From: Deltaproteobacteria bacterium
GTDB lineage: Bacteria; Myxococcota_A; Polyangia; Haliangiales; Haliangiaceae
Length of the DNA: 38,537 bases
Reading direction: 5' to 3'
Assembly: GCA_021413675.1 (NCBI GenBank)
Contig: JAIOQA010000100.1
Location: forward strand, 1-38,537
Shown here: piece after piece, positions 35,258 through 38,537 of the stretch
How the letters are laid out: each line of letters opens with the position of its first letter
Position numbering within the stretch: position 1 is the stretch's first letter
Notes under the pieces: model-generated
The model's input: the letters and a program-made list of their open reading frames with translations, nothing else
Database searches by the model: none
Told to the model about the DNA's origin: nothing
Program-made: the position numbers and the translations under genes

Positions 35258-37069
35258 ATGAGGAAGCTCTTGTGTAGTATGATCATCGCCGTAGCCGCCT
35301 GCTCGGCGAGCGTTCATGAGAGTACGCTCGGCGTGGCGCGTCTTCCTGCGGATGCGCCGAGGATTGTGGTTGCGCGGAATGTTCAAGGTCGCGTGATGGA
35401 CTCCGAACACGCTCCGCTGGCGGGTGCGTTGATCTCGGTGATCGATCTCGCCAGCTTTCGCGGGGTTGGATTCGCGGCATCAGACTCCCGCGGCGAGTTC
35501 TCGGTCGGCATTCCTTCGAAGGGCGCGGTCGTCACGGTCATGGCTCGTGGCCATGTTGCGGGGGCTTTCGAACCTCCGAGTGGTTCGGCGCAAGGCTCGA
35601 TCGTCCTCGCGCGGCCATCGGCCGCCAGCCGAACGTTCTCTGGTGTCGTCGTCGATGGCAAGGGCCGACCGCTGGACGGCGTCCGCGTGCGGCTCATGAA
35701 CTGGAAGTGGCCGGTCGGCACGGCCTACTACGCGCTGACCGACCACGTTGGCCATTTCGAGTTCATTGTCGATCGAGGAGAAGACGATTCATTCGATCTG
35801 CTTGTCGATGATCCTTCGTATGTGAGCGGATTCGGGCTGGTTCCTCCGGGTGATCGAAACATCGTGTTGACGGTGTATGAGCGGCTTTGGATCGAGACGG
35901 TCGCTGGCCACTTCGACGAGGCGGCGCTGCGTACGAGTTGCATTCCACTGGACGCTGGCGGAGTCAAGTCCCTGGCCACTAGCCTCATCTCGGCTCGCGT
36001 AGTGGGCCTTGGTGAGTCCACGCACGGAACGCGCGAATACACGGTGATTCGAGGGGGGATCCTGGATGCGCTCGCGCGAGATGGGTGGCTAACGACGATC
36101 GCGCTGGAGGCCAGCTGGGCCGATGTCGCGCATCTGGACGCGTACGTTCGCCAAGGGAAGGGGACCGCTCGCGATGCGGTCGCCTCGGTGCAGTCATGGC
36201 CTTGGCGAATCGAGGAGATGATCGCGGTCGTCGAGTCGATTCGACGTTTCAACGATACCCAACCGGAGGAACGGAAGATCGAGTTCGTTGGCATCGACTA
36301 TGCGGTCCCCGCTGCGAGTATCAAGCTCATCGATCGATACTTTGCCAGTCGGAGGAGTGAGTACGGCGACGAGTTGGCCAAGGTCGAGTTGTTGCGGGGG
36401 CCCTCGCGATGGGGGGTGGTGAGCGAGATCCCCGCTGGGGAGCGTCATGAGATCGCGAAGGCACTGGTGAGGCTCGAGAAAGTCGCCGATGACGAGTTGC
36501 CCAGTGGGCTGCTGGCTGCCCAGGCGCTGCAGATGACGAAGCAGCTCGTGGAGACACCCGAACTCGACGCCCGTGACACGATGATGGCGGAGTCTGTCCT
36601 CGCGCTCTTGGCCCGGCCGGACAAGCAGCGGCACATCGCGATCTGGGCACACAACGGCCACGTCGCGCTGGGGCCGATCGAGGGCGCTGTCCCGATGGGA
36701 GACTACTTGCGCGTTCGGTTGAAGGACGACTACCGAGCCATCGGAACGCTTTTCTATGAGGGGTCGTTTCTGACGTATAGCCAGGATGGGCGGATGGTGA
36801 CGCACACGGTGTCGTTGCCGCCGCCACACTACCTCGAGGCGGCGATCCATCGAGTGTCGCCAGATCAATCGTGTGTCCTCGATGTCGCTGGCGCGAAGGA
36901 CCCGTCGGTGCGTAGCTGGTTGGCGGTGCCCAAGGTTGTTCGCTTCTACGGCGGCCTGGAGATCTCCGAAGGGTATCCGTGGCCGCCCGTGCTCTTGCCG
37001 GATCTCTGGTCCACGATCATCTACGTGCCGGTTTCGACGTCGACCAGTCCGCTTCAGAGGCCGGAATGA
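35258..37069 (+). CDS. Lipoprotein fusing carboxypeptidase-regulatory-like domains to an erythromycin-esterase-family domain
   Basis: 603 residues. MRKLLCSMIIAVAAC is a lipoprotein signal (lipobox VAAC, Cys15). Two beta-sandwich repeats follow (NVQGRVMDSEHAPLAGALIS at about 42; FSGVVVDGKGRPLDGVRVRL at about 128). From about 225 the erythromycin-esterase fold starts: GESTHG with Glu253 and His256, IALEAS with Glu284, and AHNGH with His465 and His468, matching the conserved His/Glu set of EreA/EreB by memory. The family opens macrolide lactones in resistance strains, but many members have unknown substrates. The lipid anchor places it in the envelope, unlike the cytosolic resistance enzymes. 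Third-base use is less GC-rich than in neighbours. The dehydratase gene starts 362 bp downstream on the same strand. Confidence 0.85.
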   Translation: MRKLLCSMIIAVAACSASVHESTLGVARLPADAPRIVVARNVQGRVMDSEHAPLAGALISVIDLASFRGVGFAASDSRGEFSVGIPSKGAVVTVMARGHVAGAFEPPSGSAQGSIVLARPSAASRTFSGVVVDGKGRPLDGVRVRLMNWKWPVGTAYYALTDHVGHFEFIVDRGEDDSFDLLVDDPSYVSGFGLVPPGDRNIVLTVYERLWIETVAGHFDEAALRTSCIPLDAGGVKSLATSLISARVVGLGESTHGTREYTVIRGGILDALARDGWLTTIALEASWADVAHLDAYVRQGKGTARDAVASVQSWPWRIEEMIAVVESIRRFNDTQPEERKIEFVGIDYAVPAASIKLIDRYFASRRSEYGDELAKVELLRGPSRWGVVSEIPAGERHEIAKALVRLEKVADDELPSGLLAAQALQMTKQLVETPELDARDTMMAESVLALLARPDKQRHIAIWAHNGHVALGPIEGAVPMGDYLRVRLKDDYRAIGTLFYEGSFLTYSQDGRMVTHTVSLPPPHYLEAAIHRVSPDQSCVLDVAGAKDPSVRSWLAVPKVVRFYGGLEISEGYPWPPVLLPDLWSTIIYVPVSTSTSPLQRPE

Positions 37070-37111
37070 GCAGGTCTGCGATCCGCGGCGGAGGGATGGC
37101 CGCCGGAGTCT

Positions 37112-37136
37112 GTCGAGGCGCTCACGGCGCCTCGAC
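37112..37136 (+). terminator. Hairpin downstream of the esterase-like gene
   Basis: A perfect 10-bp stem GTCGAGGCGC/GCGCCTCGAC with a TCACG loop, 42 bp after the stop at 37069. There is no T-tract, so it is a terminator-like structure rather than a proven intrinsic terminator. Confidence 0.5.
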
Positions 37137-37376
37137 GCGAGCGTAGTGCTTCTCGGAGCGGACGCGGGCGGCAACGCGTCGCGCTCGGTGCTGGATCGGC
37201 CTGCGCCGAGAGCAGGCGGCGCGCCTGACCGGGCACCGGCACCGGCGTCACAACCGGCCCGCCTCGCGTCTACCCCCGTGCCTCGCGTAGCCGTGCCCCT
37301 CGCCGTCCCTCCCGGTGCCAAGCTTTATCGCGTCGACGGGTGGCCATCGGCGCGTCGGCTGGTGAAGATGCGGGGA

Positions 37377-37393
37377 GGCGCGCCTGGCGCGCC
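37377..37393. repeat. Doubled palindromic octamer GGCGCGCC
   Basis: GGCGCGCC at 37377-37384 and again at 37386-37393, one T between, 38 bp before the dehydratase ATG. As RNA it can fold into a stem. In such GC-rich DNA it may be chance. Confidence 0.35.
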
Positions 37394-37431
37394 CTGCCGC
37401 GCTCCCTTCACCTCTAGCCGCTGAAGCTCCG

Positions 37432-38537
37432 ATGACCCCACCTACTGCTCCGCGCTTTCGAGGCAACGACGGCATCGTGCTGCGTACGCCGCTGCTCTCG
37501 GTGGATGAGCTGCTGCGCTGGCAGGCGGCGGGCACGATCGAGGAGCAGCGCGCGTTTCTGGCGGCGCTGGTGGAGCGGCCGGAGGTCCGGGAGGCGCTGT
37601 TCGTGGCCTCGCCGAGCCTGTCGGGCGCGATCGCGGGCTGGCGGGCGGCGCCGGAGACGCAGGCGGGGCAGCGGGTGGAGAGCTCGCTGTGCAAGTACGT
37701 CGCGCGGATGGCGGGGCGCTCGACCCCGTTCGGGCTGTTCTCGGCGGTGTCGCCGGGGAAGCTGGGGAAGTCGACGCAGCTTGAGCTGGCGCCGCTGGGG
37801 GAGTACCGGCGGCGGACGCGGCTGGACAACGACTACCTGTTCCTGCTTATCGACGAGCTGCTGAAGTCGGCGGACGTCCGGGCGGCGCTGACGTGGAAGC
37901 CGAACACGAGCATCTACCGGATCGCGGGGCGGCTGCGGTACGCGGCGGCGCGGCTCGATGGCAAAGAGCGCAGCTATCACCTGGTGTCGGTGGAGCCGAC
38001 CGACTATCTGGACGGCACGCTGGAGCGCTCCATTCACGGCGCGAAGCTGGCCGCCCTGGCAGAGGCGCTGGTCGGCGACGACATCAGCCTGGACGACGCG
38101 AGCACGTACATCAACGAGCTGGTCGACGCGCAGCTGCTGGTGCCGGAGCTGGGCGTGCACGTCACGGGGCCGGAGCCGATCGATGGATTGATCGCGCAGC
38201 TGGCGGCCGCGGGCATCGAGGAACCTCGCGCGATCCTCTCGGAAGTCCGCGAGGCGATCGCGGCGATCGATGCCGCGGGCGTGGGCAATGACCCGGAGCG
38301 GTACGCGGCGATCGCGACGCGGCTGGAGGCGCTGCCGGCGAAGGTCGATCGGGCGCTGCTGTTCCAGGTCGACATGGTGAAGCCGGCGACGGCGATCCTG
38401 GGCAACCGGGTGGTCGCGGACCTGGCGACCGCGATCAATCAGCTGGCGCGGATCTCGCGGATGGCGGATGGGTCGCTGGCGGAGTTCCGCAACGCATTCA
38501 CGGCGCGCTGGGAAGGGCGGGAGATCCCGCTGGCCGA
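37432..38537 (+). CDS. Lantibiotic dehydratase (LanB), N-terminal part, cut by window edge
   Basis: 368 residues are visible from the ATG at 37432 to the edge with no stop. The diagnostic text is present: VLRTPLLSVDELLRW at 16-30 and, at 96-106, RSTPFGLFSAV, the conserved stretch of the LanB N-terminal (glutamylation) domain. LanB enzymes of about 1000 residues use glutamyl-tRNA(Glu) to glutamylate Ser/Thr of a precursor peptide and then eliminate glutamate to give Dha/Dhb, the first step of class I lanthipeptide formation. About one third is seen; the elimination (SpaB_C-like) domain would follow outside, or on a separate gene if the enzyme is split. The Shine-Dalgarno is weak (GAAG at 37423). 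Codons favour G at the third base (CTG, GCG, CGG), unlike the C-favouring genes to the left. Cyclase and transporter genes are expected to the right. Confidence 0.92.
   Translation, partial: MTPPTAPRFRGNDGIVLRTPLLSVDELLRWQAAGTIEEQRAFLAALVERPEVREALFVASPSLSGAIAGWRAAPETQAGQRVESSLCKYVARMAGRSTPFGLFSAVSPGKLGKSTQLELAPLGEYRRRTRLDNDYLFLLIDELLKSADVRAALTWKPNTSIYRIAGRLRYAAARLDGKERSYHLVSVEPTDYLDGTLERSIHGAKLAALAEALVGDDISLDDASTYINELVDAQLLVPELGVHVTGPEPIDGLIAQLAAAGIEEPRAILSEVREAIAAIDAAGVGNDPERYAAIATRLEALPAKVDRALLFQVDMVKPATAILGNRVVADLATAINQLARISRMADGSLAEFRNAFTARWEGREIPLA

Larger units (their letters stand above)
37070..37431. other. Intergenic region upstream of the lantibiotic dehydratase
   Basis: 362 bp with no supported gene and, notably, no Cys-rich precursor-like small ORF on either strand. 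It holds a hairpin near the end of the upstream gene and a doubled GGCGCGCC just before the dehydratase start. Confidence 0.5.

Noticed and set aside
36873..37424. 183-codon plus-strand ORF running into the gap before the dehydratase, as possible precursor or leader gene
   Set aside because: It starts inside the esterase-like gene in another frame, is Arg/Ser-rich, and lacks a leader motif and a Cys-rich core.

Overview
The window is high-GC (about 70% by eye), densely coded bacterial chromosome of myxobacterial (Myxococcota) character. The evidence is the number of lipoproteins, a Ser/Thr-kinase/AAA/GAF/PAS/histidine-kinase/receiver hybrid of about 2000 residues, a Ser/Thr kinase with a WD40-like tail, an FHA-type sigma-54 activator, and multi-domain secreted proteins with ASH (choice-of-anchor D), CBM21 and carboxypeptidase-regulatory-like repeats. 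A Kofleriaceae/Haliangiales-like origin is a guess; nothing here fixes the genus.

Layout. 1-133: 3' part of a 5S rRNA gene and a textbook terminator, the end of an rrn operon. 222-3768: a DUF885 metallopeptidase-like lipoprotein facing an ASH-repeat lipoprotein. 4017-4375: helically phased GATAC repeats followed by a 69-residue, five-Cys peptide that looks like a class I lanthipeptide precursor. 4376-7264: an EthA-like Baeyer-Villiger monooxygenase and a divergent PucR/CdaR-type regulator, with palindromes between them. 7333-9791: an M48 metalloprotease and a lipoprotein. 9810-18550 (minus): the giant hybrid kinase followed by a double-CBM21 lipoprotein and a small exported protein, possibly one transcription unit. 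18699-24541 (minus): an outer-membrane-like protein, a Cys-rich lipoprotein translationally coupled to a large lipase-like protein, and a DUF6624 protein. 24848-25738 (plus): a second DUF6624-like lipoprotein, divergent from the first. 25770-30780: a remnant of a sigma-54 activator C-terminus, a Gly/Ser-tailed secreted protein, an 877-residue repeat protein and an intact FHA/sigma-54 activator; a 35-bp near-identical direct repeat brackets the two secreted-protein genes. 31506-35103: a Ser/Thr kinase whose base composition changes abruptly inside the kinase domain, and a C-terminal fragment of an S41-type peptidase. 35258-37069: a lipoprotein fusing two carboxypeptidase-regulatory-like domains to an erythromycin-esterase-family domain. 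37432-end: the N-terminal third of a lantibiotic dehydratase (LanB), cut by the window edge.

Most interesting: the window holds two parts of class I lanthipeptide biosynthesis, an orphan precursor-like peptide at 4166 and a dehydratase beginning at 37432, about 33 kb apart. Whether they work together cannot be decided here. The dehydratase's own precursor and cyclase may lie beyond the right edge.
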